Source of the DNA: Streptomyces griseosporeus
Lineage (GTDB): Bacteria > Actinomycetota > Actinomycetes > Streptomycetales > Streptomycetaceae
NCBI RefSeq assembly: GCF_014656055.1
Contig: NZ_BNBR01000001.1
Location: 1,674,001 to 1,738,000 of the forward strand
Length of the DNA stretch: 64,000 nucleotides
Reading direction: 5' to 3'
Shown: positions 24,100 to 31,913 of the stretch, piece after piece
How the letters are laid out: every line of letters starts with the position of its first letter
Numbering within the stretch: position 1 is the first letter of the stretch
Made by a program: the position numbers and the translations under genes
The notes under the pieces: generated by a model
The model's database searches: none
What the model saw: the letters and a program-made list of their open reading frames with translations, nothing else
What the model was told of the DNA's origin: nothing

Positions 24100-25398
24100 G
24101 TGGCGAACCCGCCGATCAACGTGACGCAGCTCGCCGCCGTCGACGCGGCACGCGCCGCGCGGGTGCTCAGCAAGATGCGCGACGCGGCGCTGGCCGGGCG
24201 GCGCACACCGATCGCGCCCCGGCCGGTGATCGAGGAGTCCTGGGGGCGGATGCTGCGCAGCGGGGTCGATCCGGACCACGACTTCCGGTCGGGGCTGCTG
24301 TCCGACGAGGAGCTGCGCCGGCGGCGGGAGGAGTCGCCGCTGCGCCATGTGCTGCCGGTGCTGCGCCAGGGGCTGCTGTCGGTGGCGGACGTCGCCCAGC
24401 ACATCATGGTCGTCGCGGACGCCGACGGGCGGGTGCTGTGGCGGGAGGGTTCGCCGACGGTGCTGCGCAAGGCGGACGGCCTCGGTTTCGAGCTGGGCGC
24501 GGACTGGCGGGAGGACGTGGTCGGCACCAACGGGGTGGGGACGCCCGCGGTGGTGCGGCGGCCCGTGCAGGTGTTCGCGGCGGAGCACTTCGTGCGCTCG
24601 CACGCCTCGTGGACGTGCGCGGGGGCGCCGATCACCGACCCGCGGGACGGCCGGATGCTGGGCGTGGTCGATGTGAGCGGGCCGCTGGAGACAATGCATC
24701 CGGCCACGCTGGCCTGGGTGGACACGGTGGCCCGGCTGGCCGAGGCGCGGCTGCGGGAGATGCATGTGCAGTCCCTGGAGCGGCTGCGGGCGACGGCGGC
24801 GCCGCTGCTGGCCCGGGTGGGCGGCCGGGCGGTGGCGGTGGACCGGGACGGCTGGACGGCGGCCGTCACGGGGATGCCGTACACGAACCGGGTGGGGCTG
24901 CCCAAGTCGCTGGCGCCGGGCCGCCGGTGGCTGCCCTCGCTGGGGGTGTGCGCGGTGGAGCCGCTGGCCGAGGGCTGGCTGCTGCGGCCGGTGGACGCGC
25001 CCGACGGGGGACAGCCGGAGGGGGGCACGCGGATCGTGCTGGACGTCTCGCAGCCGCGGCGCTGGACCGTGACGGTGTCCGGCGGCGCGGGCTCGTGGAC
25101 GCACGAACTGAGCCCGCGGCACGCGGAGTTGCTGTACCTGCTGGCCGTGCACCGGGCGGGGCGCAGCGCGGCCGACCTGGCCGAGGACATGTTCGGGGAC
25201 CCGGCGCGGACGGTGACCGTACGGGCCGAGATGTCCAGGGTCCGGCGGTACCTCGGGGGGTTTCTGGACCACCGGCCGTATCGTTTCTGCGAGGGTGCGG
25301 AGGTCGAGGTGCTCCTTCCGGACCAGCCGGGCGCGCTGCTGCCGCACTCCACCGCGCCCGGGGTGATCAGGCGGCGGAATTCCGCCGTCGTACCGTGA
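24100..25398 (+). CDS. GAF-domain transcriptional regulator, AcoR-like sensor with C-terminal winged helix
   Basis: This encodes 432 residues from the GTG at 24100, with GGGAGGA about 5 nt upstream. Residues 45-240 match the sensor region of acetoin-type activators: RPVIEESWGRMLRSGVDPD, DVAQHIMVVADADGRVLW, and the GAF core FELGADWREDVVGTNGVGTP, then AEHFVRSHASWTCAGAPI. Unlike AcoR it has no sigma-54 AAA domain. Its C-terminal 100 residues instead carry an OmpR-like winged helix (LSPRHAELLYLLAVHRAG, then LAEDMFGDPARTVTVRAEM). Such proteins often sit by aldehyde dehydrogenase genes; none is next to this one. The signal is unknown. Confidence 0.87.
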   Translation: MANPPINVTQLAAVDAARAARVLSKMRDAALAGRRTPIAPRPVIEESWGRMLRSGVDPDHDFRSGLLSDEELRRRREESPLRHVLPVLRQGLLSVADVAQHIMVVADADGRVLWREGSPTVLRKADGLGFELGADWREDVVGTNGVGTPAVVRRPVQVFAAEHFVRSHASWTCAGAPITDPRDGRMLGVVDVSGPLETMHPATLAWVDTVARLAEARLREMHVQSLERLRATAAPLLARVGGRAVAVDRDGWTAAVTGMPYTNRVGLPKSLAPGRRWLPSLGVCAVEPLAEGWLLRPVDAPDGGQPEGGTRIVLDVSQPRRWTVTVSGGAGSWTHELSPRHAELLYLLAVHRAGRSAADLAEDMFGDPARTVTVRAEMSRVRRYLGGFLDHRPYRFCEGAEVEVLLPDQPGALLPHSTAPGVIRRRNSAVVP

Positions 25399-25486
25399 CC
25401 TGGATCGGACATCTTGCACCGAACGGGCCCTACGGTGGCATCTTCCGCATCTTTGCGGGGTCTTCGTCCCGCGCGGCACCCGACTG

Positions 25487-25507
25487 CCGTAGCATCCCGT
25501 GCTACGG
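25487..25507. promoter_or_regulatory. perfect hairpin or dyad upstream of a secreted-protein gene
   Basis: CCGTAGCA-TCCCG-TGCTACGG is an 8-bp perfect inverted repeat with a 5-nt centre. It lies 109 nt after the GAF-regulator stop and 70 nt before the ATG at 25577. It could be a weak terminator for the upstream gene or an operator for the downstream gene. TAGCAT inside it resembles a -10 box. Confidence 0.45.
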
Positions 25508-25576
25508 GCCGCCCCATCTGCTCCTGCAGCCAACCTACGGATCACCGGGCGCAGTTGGCTCGCCTCGGGAGGAACG

Positions 25577-26869
25577 ATGAAGCATCGCGGGAGACATCGC
25601 CGGCGCAGGCGGGGCAGGGCGCTGCGCGCGTTCCTGGCCGGAACGGCCTTCGCGCTGACCGCGGCCGCCACCATGATCAGCGCCTCCCAGGCCACGGTCA
25701 CCGATACCCCGGGCCGGCCCATACCCCTCACCTCCGCCGCCGACCTGGCGGAACTGCGGCTGGAGCGGGAGCCGGTCGCCCCGGCCGACCTCGACCGGCT
25801 CGCCGCGGCGATGGGCCGGCCCGTGGACGTCGGCGCGGTCCTCGCCGGCGCCGACCACACACTGCGCGGTGCGGACGCGTGCACCGCCGACGAGAAGCGG
25901 GCGCTGCCCGCGGCGCCGGCCGCCACACGCGCGTACTGCTTCGGCGCCGCCGACACCGCCTCCCTGCGGCCGGGCGCGGTCACCGCGCCGGGCGACTCCC
26001 CCGACGGCCGCTGGCAGGGCGAGCGGGTCCTGCTGTCGGCCTGGTCGGGCCCCCCGTCCGACGGCGACGAGGCGTCCGGCGAGGCCGGAGCGGCCCGGGT
26101 CGCCTTCGTCGACGCCGACGACCCCGACCACCTCGCCTACACCTGGGCGCTGCTCGCCGTGCCGGCCGACGGCGGCCGCGACTACCGGGCGCTGGCCTCG
26201 GCGGTCACCGGCATGGTCTGGTACGGCAGCACGCTGCTGGTCACCGCTGACGGGGCGGACGGCCGGGCGCTGTACGTGTACGACGTCGGCCGGATCCAGC
26301 GCGCGGACGTGGAGAGCGCGGCCGTGGGCCGGGTGCCGGGCGGCTGGTCGGCGGCGGGGGCCCGGTTCGTGCTGCCGGCCGTGGGCGCGTACCGGATGCC
26401 CGGTGACGTGCGGATCGGCAGCATCTCGCTGGACCGCAGCACCTTCCCCGACGGCCTGGTGGCGAGCGAGGCGGTGCCCGCCGGCAGCGACCGGCCGACC
26501 CGGCTGTGGCGCTACCCGGTCGGCCTCGACGCGGCCCGCACGGGGCTGCCGGCGCTCGACGCGCGAGGGCGCGCGCTGCCGGACGCGGCGTACGAGACGA
26601 AGGTCACCGGGGTGCGCGGGGTGCTGGCCCGCGGCTCCGACTGGTACGTCGCCCGGGCGGCGGGCGACGCGGACGGGCGCGGCCTGCTCGGGCGGCTGGG
26701 CGACGGCGGCACCGCGTCGGCGAAGTGCGGCCCGGACGGCTCGCACCAGTGCTGGAGCGCCCCGGCCGGCCCGCTGTCCGTCACGGACGGCACCGGGGCG
26801 GTGTGGTCGCAGGCAGGGCGGATGCTGTTTTCGCTGGGACTGAACACGATCGACAGGTCGCTGGGGTAG
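25577..26869 (+). CDS. secreted protein of unknown function
   Basis: This encodes 430 residues from the ATG at 25577, with GGGAGGA 3-9 nt upstream. The N-terminus is very basic (KHRGRHRRRRRGRALRAF) and is followed by a hydrophobic stretch, so it is probably a secreted or membrane-anchored protein with cleavage near ASA or SQA (about residue 38-40). The mature part is rich in Ala, Asp and Gly. It has short beta-type strands resembling a propeller (HLAYTWALLAVPADG, GMVWYGSTLLVTADG, GSDWYVARAAGDAD) and four Cys (ADACTAD, AYCFG, AKCGPDG, QCWS), probably two disulfides. No catalytic motif was seen. Confidence 0.75.
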   Translation: MKHRGRHRRRRRGRALRAFLAGTAFALTAAATMISASQATVTDTPGRPIPLTSAADLAELRLEREPVAPADLDRLAAAMGRPVDVGAVLAGADHTLRGADACTADEKRALPAAPAATRAYCFGAADTASLRPGAVTAPGDSPDGRWQGERVLLSAWSGPPSDGDEASGEAGAARVAFVDADDPDHLAYTWALLAVPADGGRDYRALASAVTGMVWYGSTLLVTADGADGRALYVYDVGRIQRADVESAAVGRVPGGWSAAGARFVLPAVGAYRMPGDVRIGSISLDRSTFPDGLVASEAVPAGSDRPTRLWRYPVGLDAARTGLPALDARGRALPDAAYETKVTGVRGVLARGSDWYVARAAGDADGRGLLGRLGDGGTASAKCGPDGSHQCWSAPAGPLSVTDGTGAVWSQAGRMLFSLGLNTIDRSLG

Positions 26870-26886
26870 ATGGTTCCCTGGCCGGT

Positions 26887-27459
26887 ATGGCCAACATCCC
26901 CGTGACCACCTGGTCCCTCGAACAGACGTCCCCGTCCGACCTCCTCCCGGCCGCCGCGCCCGAGGGTGACGTGCGGATCGTCCGCGCCGAGGTGCCCTCC
27001 CCCGAGTTCAGCCGTTTTCTGTACGCCTCCGTGGGCGGGGACATCCGCTGGACCGACCGGCTCGGCTGGAGCCACGCCCGCTGGCAGGAGTACCTGGACC
27101 GGCCCGGGGTGGAGACGTGGGTGGCCTACGACCGGGGCACGCCCGCCGGGTACGTGGAGCTGGAGCCGCAGGACGACGGTGCGGTCGAGATCGTCTACTT
27201 CGGTCTGATCCCGGCCTTCCGCGGCCGGCGGATCGGCGGCCATCTGCTGTCGTACGGCGTCGCCCGCGCCTGGGACCTCGCGGACCGCTGGCCGGGGCTG
27301 GCCGGGACCAAGCGGGTGTGGCTGCACACGTGCAGCAAGGACGGCGAGTTCGCCATGGACAACTACCTGCGCCGCGGCTTCAGGCTCTTCGACACCAAGG
27401 TCGAGGAGGAGCCCGAGGTGGCCACGCCCGGCCCGTGGCCCGGCGCCTTCCCGGCCTGA
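26887..27459 (+). CDS. GNAT family N-acetyltransferase
   Basis: This encodes 190 residues from the ATG at 26887. The GNAT core is clear: TWVAYDRGTPAGYVELEPQ, then VEIVYFGLIPAFRGRRIGGH with the acetyl-CoA pyrophosphate loop (R-G-R-R-I-G), and DNYLRRGFRLFDTKVEEE at the end. The N-terminal 60 residues with SRFLYASVGGDIRWTDRLGW fit a subgroup found across Streptomyces. It probably acetylates a small molecule or protein amine, not further defined. No ribosome-binding site is evident, so the transcript may be leaderless. A strong hairpin follows. Confidence 0.9.
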   Translation: MANIPVTTWSLEQTSPSDLLPAAAPEGDVRIVRAEVPSPEFSRFLYASVGGDIRWTDRLGWSHARWQEYLDRPGVETWVAYDRGTPAGYVELEPQDDGAVEIVYFGLIPAFRGRRIGGHLLSYGVARAWDLADRWPGLAGTKRVWLHTCSKDGEFAMDNYLRRGFRLFDTKVEEEPEVATPGPWPGAFPA

Positions 27460-27528
27460 CCGCTCGCGGTCTCGCCATACCCCGGCTGACCTGCGTCGAC
27501 AAGGTCCCGTGCGGCGGGTGTGACCGAC

Positions 27529-27563
27529 GACACCCTTGTCCCACATAGCGGGACAAGGGTGTC
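27529..27563. terminator. 14-bp perfect hairpin ahead of the sulfur operon
   Basis: GACACCCTTGTCCC (27529-27542) pairs perfectly with 27550-27563 around the 7-nt loop ACATAGC. It lies 70 nt after the GNAT stop and 54 nt before the leader-peptide start. It is most simply the terminator of the GNAT gene and insulates the sulfur operon. Its unusual AT content in the stem would also suit a protein-binding dyad. Confidence 0.7.
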
Positions 27564-27579
27564 CGCATGATGGACGAAG

Positions 27580-27594
27580 CTGGACTGTGTCCAG
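27580..27594. promoter_or_regulatory. 15-bp palindrome upstream of the leader peptide of the sulfur operon
   Basis: CTGGAC-TGT-GTCCAG is a perfect dyad ending 22 nt before the leader-peptide ATG, in the place of a promoter operator. A regulator of sulfur assimilation may bind here. No such regulator gene is in the window. The dyad is seen directly; its role is inferred. Confidence 0.5.
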
Positions 27595-27616
27595 ATCGCC
27601 GTGACACGCTTCCGTC

Positions 27617-27700
27617 ATGTCTGGAACTGGAATCGCCTTGGTGAGTCGGCGGCACGTCGACCTCGGCCGCATGTCCAGCGCCATCTGTCCGATGCGCTGA
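27617..27700 (+). CDS. cysteine-containing leader peptide of the sulfur assimilation operon
   Basis: This is a 27-residue frame from the ATG at 27617 to the TGA at 27698. It carries SRRHVDLGRMSSAICPMR at its end. The pattern RR-H-V/I-D-L-x-R-x-x-x-A-x-C marks the short leader peptides found before sulfur-metabolism genes across actinobacteria, where ribosome stalling at Cys codons is thought to tune downstream expression. The Cys codon is fourth from the end. The sulfite reductase ATG is 126 nt further on, leaving room for alternative RNA structures. A shorter form could start at the GTG at 27641. Recognition rests on the motif and the position. Confidence 0.8.
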   Translation: MSGTGIALVSRRHVDLGRMSSAICPMR

Positions 27701-27826
27701 CCGCCCGCAGCATCCCCGGTTCCCTCCCCTTCTGTCTGCCCTGCGCAACGACGCGCACGCATGCCCGCACGCGCCCGAAAGCGCAGATCAGAGCCGCATT
27801 CCGCCTGTCCGAAGGACGTATCCACC

Positions 27827-29527
27827 ATGGCCGCCACCCCGCAGAACCCTGCCGCCTCAGCGCCCCGCCGCAAGGTGAGCCGTCACCGCGGCGAGGGTCA
27901 GTGGGCCGCGGGTCACTTCACCCCGCTCAACGGCAACGAACAGTTCAAGAAGGACGACGACGGTCTCAATGTGCGGACACGCATTGAGACGATCTACTCG
28001 AAGCGCGGATTCGACTCGATCGACCCCAACGACCTGCGCGGCCGGATGCGTTGGTGGGGCCTGTACACCCAGCGCAAGCCCGGGATCGACGGCGGCAAGA
28101 CCGCGATCCTGGAGCCGGAGGAGCTGGACGACAGCTACTTCATGCTGCGCGTGCGCATCGACGGCGGTGCGCTGACGACCCGGCAGCTGCGCGTCATCGG
28201 CGAGATCTCGCAGGAGTTCGCGCGCGGCACGGCGGACATCACCGACCGGCAGAACGTGCAGTACCACTGGATCCGGATCGAGGACGTGCCCGAGATCTGG
28301 AACCGCCTGGAGGCCGTGGGCCTGTCCACCGTCACCGCCTGCGGTGACACCCCCCGCGTGATGATCGGCTCCCCCGTCGCGGGCATCGCCGAGGACGAGA
28401 TCATCGACGCGACGCCGGCGCTGGAGGAGATGAAGCGCCGCGTCCTGAACAACCCGGCGTACTCGAACCTCCCCCGCAAGTTCAAGACGGCGATCTCCGG
28501 CTCGCCGCTGCTGGACGTGGTGCACGAGATCAACGACGTCGCGTTCGTCGGCGTCCGCCACCCCGAGCACGGCCCCGGCTTCGACGTGTGGGTCGGCGGC
28601 GGCCTGTCCACCAACCCCAAGCTGGGCGTGCGGCTCGGCGCCTGGGTGCCGATCGACGAGGTGCCGGACGTCTACGAGGGCGTCATCTCCATCTTCCGCG
28701 ACTACGGCTACCGCCGGCTGCGCAACCGCGCCCGGCTGAAGTTCCTGGTCGCCGACTGGGGCGCGGAGAAGTTCCGCCAGGTGCTGGAGGACGAGTACCT
28801 CGGCGGCCGCAAGCTCGTCGACGGGCCCGCCCCCGAGCAGCCCGTGCAGCAGTGGCGCGACCACATCGGCGTCCACCGCCAGAAGGACGGCCGCTTCTAC
28901 GTCGGCTTCGCGCCGCGCGTCGGCCGGGTCGACGGTTCCACCCTGACGAAGATCGCCGACCTGGCGGAGGCGCACGGCTCGGGCCGGGTGCGCACCACGG
29001 TCGAGCAGAAGATGATCATCCTGGACGTCGAGCAGGACCAGGTCGACTCGCTCGTCGACGGCCTGGAGGCCCTCGACCTCACCGCGCGTCCGTCCTCCTT
29101 CCGGCGCGGCACCATGGCCTGCACCGGCATCGAGTTCTGCAAGCTCGCCATCGTCGAGACCAAGCAGCGCGGCTCCACCCTGATCGACGAACTGGAGCGC
29201 CGCCTGCCGGAGTTCGACGAGCCGCTCACCATCAACCTCAACGGCTGCCCCAACGCCTGCGCCCGTATCCAGGTCGCGGACATCGGTCTCAAGGGCCAGC
29301 TGGTCCTCAACGACCAGGGCGAGCAGGTCGAGGGTTACCAGGTGCACCTGGGCGGCGCGCTCGGCCTGGAGGCCGGCTTCGGCCGCAAGGTGCGCGGTCT
29401 GAAGGTCACGGCGGACGAGCTGCCCGACTACATCGAGCGCGTCCTAAAGCGGTTCCAGGCCGAGCGCCAGGACGGCGAGCGGTTCGCCGCCTGGGCGGCC
29501 CGCGCCTCCGAGGAGGCCCTGTCGTGA
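27827..29527 (+). CDS. sir: assimilatory ferredoxin-dependent sulfite reductase (nitrite/sulfite reductase family)
   Basis: This encodes 566 residues and reduces sulfite to sulfide with six electrons. The ATG at 27827 has GAAGGA upstream. The two-fold repeated ferredoxin-like and siroheme domains are visible: residues 75-140 (SYFMLRVRIDGGALTTRQLR), TDRQNVQYHWIRIEDVPEIW, and a second copy around 340-400 (GVHRQKDGRFYVGFAPRVGR). The 4Fe-4S/siroheme ligands are C432 and C438 (ACTGIEFCKLA) plus C474 and C478 (NGCPNACARIQ). It is the first enzyme gene of a ten-gene operon, and the last gene encodes a chelatase fitting siroheme synthesis. Confidence 0.95.
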   Translation: MAATPQNPAASAPRRKVSRHRGEGQWAAGHFTPLNGNEQFKKDDDGLNVRTRIETIYSKRGFDSIDPNDLRGRMRWWGLYTQRKPGIDGGKTAILEPEELDDSYFMLRVRIDGGALTTRQLRVIGEISQEFARGTADITDRQNVQYHWIRIEDVPEIWNRLEAVGLSTVTACGDTPRVMIGSPVAGIAEDEIIDATPALEEMKRRVLNNPAYSNLPRKFKTAISGSPLLDVVHEINDVAFVGVRHPEHGPGFDVWVGGGLSTNPKLGVRLGAWVPIDEVPDVYEGVISIFRDYGYRRLRNRARLKFLVADWGAEKFRQVLEDEYLGGRKLVDGPAPEQPVQQWRDHIGVHRQKDGRFYVGFAPRVGRVDGSTLTKIADLAEAHGSGRVRTTVEQKMIILDVEQDQVDSLVDGLEALDLTARPSSFRRGTMACTGIEFCKLAIVETKQRGSTLIDELERRLPEFDEPLTINLNGCPNACARIQVADIGLKGQLVLNDQGEQVEGYQVHLGGALGLEAGFGRKVRGLKVTADELPDYIERVLKRFQAERQDGERFAAWAARASEEALS

Positions 29528-29703
29528 GCGAGCGTGCGGCGCCCTTCTACTGCCCGTACTGCGGCGAGGAGGACCTGCGCCCCAGCGAGGAAGGTCACGG
29601 GGCCTGGGAATGCGCGGCCTGCAACCGCGCATTCCAGCTGAAGTTCCTCGGGCTGCTGGCCCGGGGGCTGAAGCAGGCCGACAACGGAGGGGACCCGACA
29701 TGA
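29524..29703 (+). CDS. small zinc-ribbon protein in the sulfite reductase operon
   Basis: This encodes 59 residues from a GTG at 29524 that overlaps the sulfite reductase stop (GTGA). Its own stop overlaps the cysH start (ATGA), so it is held in place by coupling on both sides. Two CxxC knuckles, FYCPYCGEEDLRP and WECAACNRAFQL, make a four-Cys zinc (or iron) ribbon, followed by a short helix with LGLLARGLKQ. No enzymatic domain fits in this length. The tight position between sulfite reductase and cysH suggests an accessory role in sulfite or iron-sulfur chemistry; this is inferred. Confidence 0.88.
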   Translation: MSERAAPFYCPYCGEEDLRPSEEGHGAWECAACNRAFQLKFLGLLARGLKQADNGGDPT

Positions 29704-30410
29704 CGACGGCTCAGCGAGAGCGCACGGCAGACGAGTTGAAGGCACTGGCCGAGCAGGCGGGACGCGACCTGGAGGACGCCTCCGCGCTGGAGATCCTCCA
29801 GTGGGCGGTCGACACCTTCGGCAAGGGCTTCTGCGTCACCTCCTCCATGGAGGACGCGGTGGTCGCGCACCTGGCGTCCCGCGTGCTGAAGGGCGTGGAC
29901 GTCGTCTTCCTCGACACCGGCTACCACTTCGAGGAGACCATCGGCACCCGCGACGCGGTGGAGGCCGTGATGGACGTCAACGTCATCACGCTCACCCCGC
30001 GGCAGACGGTCGCCGAGCAGGACGCCCAGTACGGGCCGAAGCTGCACGACCGCGACCCCGACCTGTGCTGCAAGCTGCGCAAGGTGCAGCCGCTGGAGGA
30101 GGGCCTGAAGGGCTACCAGGCGTGGGCGACAGGCCTGCGCCGCGACGAGTCCCCGACCCGGGCGAACACCCCGGTCGTCGGCTGGGACGAGAAGCGGCAG
30201 AAGGTCAAGATCTCCCCGATCGCCCGCTGGACCCAGGACGACGTGGACGCCTACGTCACCGAGCACGGCGTGCTGACCAACCCGCTGCTCATGGACGGCT
30301 ACGCCTCCGTCGGCTGCGCCCCCTGCACCCGGCGGGTGCTGGAGGGCGAGGACGCGCGCGCCGGCCGCTGGGCGGGCCGTGCCAAGACCGAGTGCGGGCT
30401 GCACGGATGA
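29700..30410 (+). CDS. cysH: assimilatory adenylylsulfate (APS-type) reductase
   Basis: This encodes 236 residues. It reduces activated sulfate to sulfite using thioredoxin. The catalytic tail Cys is C232 in TECGLH. The PP-loop-type N-terminal domain has FCVTSSMEDAVVAHLAS and VVFLDTGYHFEET. Four further Cys, C123-C124 (DLCCKLRKV) and C206-x2-C209 (VGCAPCTRRV), are the 4Fe-4S ligands of the group that prefers APS over PAPS. The ATG overlaps the zinc-ribbon stop, and the stop overlaps cysC (ATGA). Co-occurrence with cysC is noted separately. Confidence 0.94.
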   Translation: MTTAQRERTADELKALAEQAGRDLEDASALEILQWAVDTFGKGFCVTSSMEDAVVAHLASRVLKGVDVVFLDTGYHFEETIGTRDAVEAVMDVNVITLTPRQTVAEQDAQYGPKLHDRDPDLCCKLRKVQPLEEGLKGYQAWATGLRRDESPTRANTPVVGWDEKRQKVKISPIARWTQDDVDAYVTEHGVLTNPLLMDGYASVGCAPCTRRVLEGEDARAGRWAGRAKTECGLHG

Positions 30411-30979
30411 CGACGAACCACCAGGACGATCAGGAGAGCGACGTGACGAGCGGAGCCACCGTCTGGCTCACGGGTCTGCCGAGCGCCGGCAAGACCACCA
30501 TCGCCTACGAGCTGGCCGGCCGGCTGCGTGCCGAGGGCCAGCGGGTGGAGGTGCTCGACGGCGACGAGATCCGCGAGTTCATCTCCGCGGGCCTCGGCTT
30601 CTCCCGCGAGGACCGGCACACCAACGTGCAGCGCATCGGCTTCGTCGCCGAACTGCTCGCCCGCAACGGCGTGAAGGTCCTCGTCCCGGTCATCGCGCCG
30701 TACGCCGACAGCCGTGACGCGGTGCGCAAGCGGCACGAGGCGAACGGCACGACGTACCTGGAGATCCACGTGGCCACGCCGGTCGAGGTGTGCTCCGTGC
30801 GGGACGTCAAGGGCCTGTACGCCAAGCAGGCCGCGGGCGAGCTGACCGGCCTGACCGGGGTCGACGACCCGTACGAGGAGCCCGAGGCGCCCGATCTTCG
30901 GATCGAGTCGCAGAACCAGACCGTGCAGGAGTCCGCGGCCGCCGTGCACAGCCTGCTGACCGAAAGGGGACTGGCATGA
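30407..30979 (+). CDS. cysC: adenylylsulfate kinase
   Basis: This encodes 190 residues from the ATG at 30407 (ATGA overlap with cysH). A GTG at 30443 with AGGAG 6 nt upstream may be the true or a second start, giving 178 residues. The enzyme phosphorylates APS to PAPS. The P-loop is GLPSAGKT (23-30), with EVLDGDEIREF, the family motif GFSREDRHTNVQRIGFVAE (19 residues), and VRDVKGLYAKQAAGE, which contains the FTG-like lid. It lies in the middle of the sulfur operon, overlaps cysD by ATGA, and would supply PAPS for sulfation since CysH looks APS-specific. Confidence 0.94.
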   Translation: MTTNHQDDQESDVTSGATVWLTGLPSAGKTTIAYELAGRLRAEGQRVEVLDGDEIREFISAGLGFSREDRHTNVQRIGFVAELLARNGVKVLVPVIAPYADSRDAVRKRHEANGTTYLEIHVATPVEVCSVRDVKGLYAKQAAGELTGLTGVDDPYEEPEAPDLRIESQNQTVQESAAAVHSLLTERGLA

Positions 30980-31911
30980 CGACCGTCGCCACCGCCCAGG
31001 AGGGCACGGACACCCCGTACGCCCTCTCCCACCTGGACGCCCTCGAGTCCGAGGCCGTGCACATCTTCCGCGAGGTCGCGGGCGAGTTCGAGAACCCGGT
31101 GATCCTGTTCTCCGGTGGCAAGGACTCCATCGTCATGCTGCACCTGGCGCTGAAGGCGTTCCGGCCGGCGCCGGTGCCGTTCGCGCTGCTGCACGTGGAC
31201 ACCGGGCACAACTTCCCCGAGGTCCTGGAGTACCGCGACCGCACGGTGGAGAAGCACGGGCTGCGGCTGCACGTGGCCTCCGTGCAGGACTACATCGACC
31301 GTGGTGTCCTCAAGGAGCGCCCGGACGGCACCCGCAACCCGCTGCAGACGCTGCCGCTGACGGAGAAGATCCAGGCGGAGAAGTTCGACGCGGTCTTCGG
31401 CGGCGGCCGGCGCGACGAGGAGAAGGCCCGCGCCAAGGAGCGGGTGTTCTCGCTGCGCGACGAGTTCTCCCAGTGGGACCCGCGCCGCCAGCGGCCCGAG
31501 CTGTGGAACCTGTACAACGGCCGGCACGCCCCCGGCGAGCACGTGCGCGTCTTCCCGCTGTCCAACTGGACCGAGCTGGACGTGTGGCAGTACATCGCCC
31601 GCGAGGGCATCGAGCTGCCCGAGATCTACTACGCGCACGAGCGCGAGGTGTTCCAGCGCTCCGGCATGTGGCTGACCGCCGGCGAGTGGGGCGGCCCCAA
31701 GGAGGGCGAGACGGTCGAGAAGCGGATCGTCCGCTACCGGACCGTCGGTGACATGTCCTGCACCGGTGCCGTCGACTCGGACGCCGACACCATCGAGAAG
31801 GTGATCGCGGAGATCGCCGCGTCCCGGCTGACCGAGCGGGGCGCCACCCGCGCCGACGACAAGCTGTCCGAGGCCGCGATGGAAGACCGCAAGCGCGAGG
31901 GGTACTTCTAG
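30976..31911 (+). CDS. cysD: sulfate adenylyltransferase subunit 2
   Basis: This encodes 311 residues. Together with CysN it makes APS from ATP and sulfate. The PP-loop ATP pyrophosphatase motif SGGKDS is at 46-51. VDTGHNFPEVLEYRD, FGGGRRDEEKARAKERVFS (19 residues) and FPLSNWTELDVWQYI are characteristic of CysD, as is the C-terminus DRKREGYF. The ATG overlaps the cysC stop (ATGA), with GAAAGGGGA upstream. cysN starts 3 nt after its stop. Confidence 0.96.
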   Translation: MTTVATAQEGTDTPYALSHLDALESEAVHIFREVAGEFENPVILFSGGKDSIVMLHLALKAFRPAPVPFALLHVDTGHNFPEVLEYRDRTVEKHGLRLHVASVQDYIDRGVLKERPDGTRNPLQTLPLTEKIQAEKFDAVFGGGRRDEEKARAKERVFSLRDEFSQWDPRRQRPELWNLYNGRHAPGEHVRVFPLSNWTELDVWQYIAREGIELPEIYYAHEREVFQRSGMWLTAGEWGGPKEGETVEKRIVRYRTVGDMSCTGAVDSDADTIEKVIAEIAASRLTERGATRADDKLSEAAMEDRKREGYF

Positions 31912-31913
31912 AG

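Noticed and set aside
29700..30410. PAPS reductase annotation for cysH
   Set aside because: The CC and CxxC iron-sulfur ligands point to the APS-reducing type.
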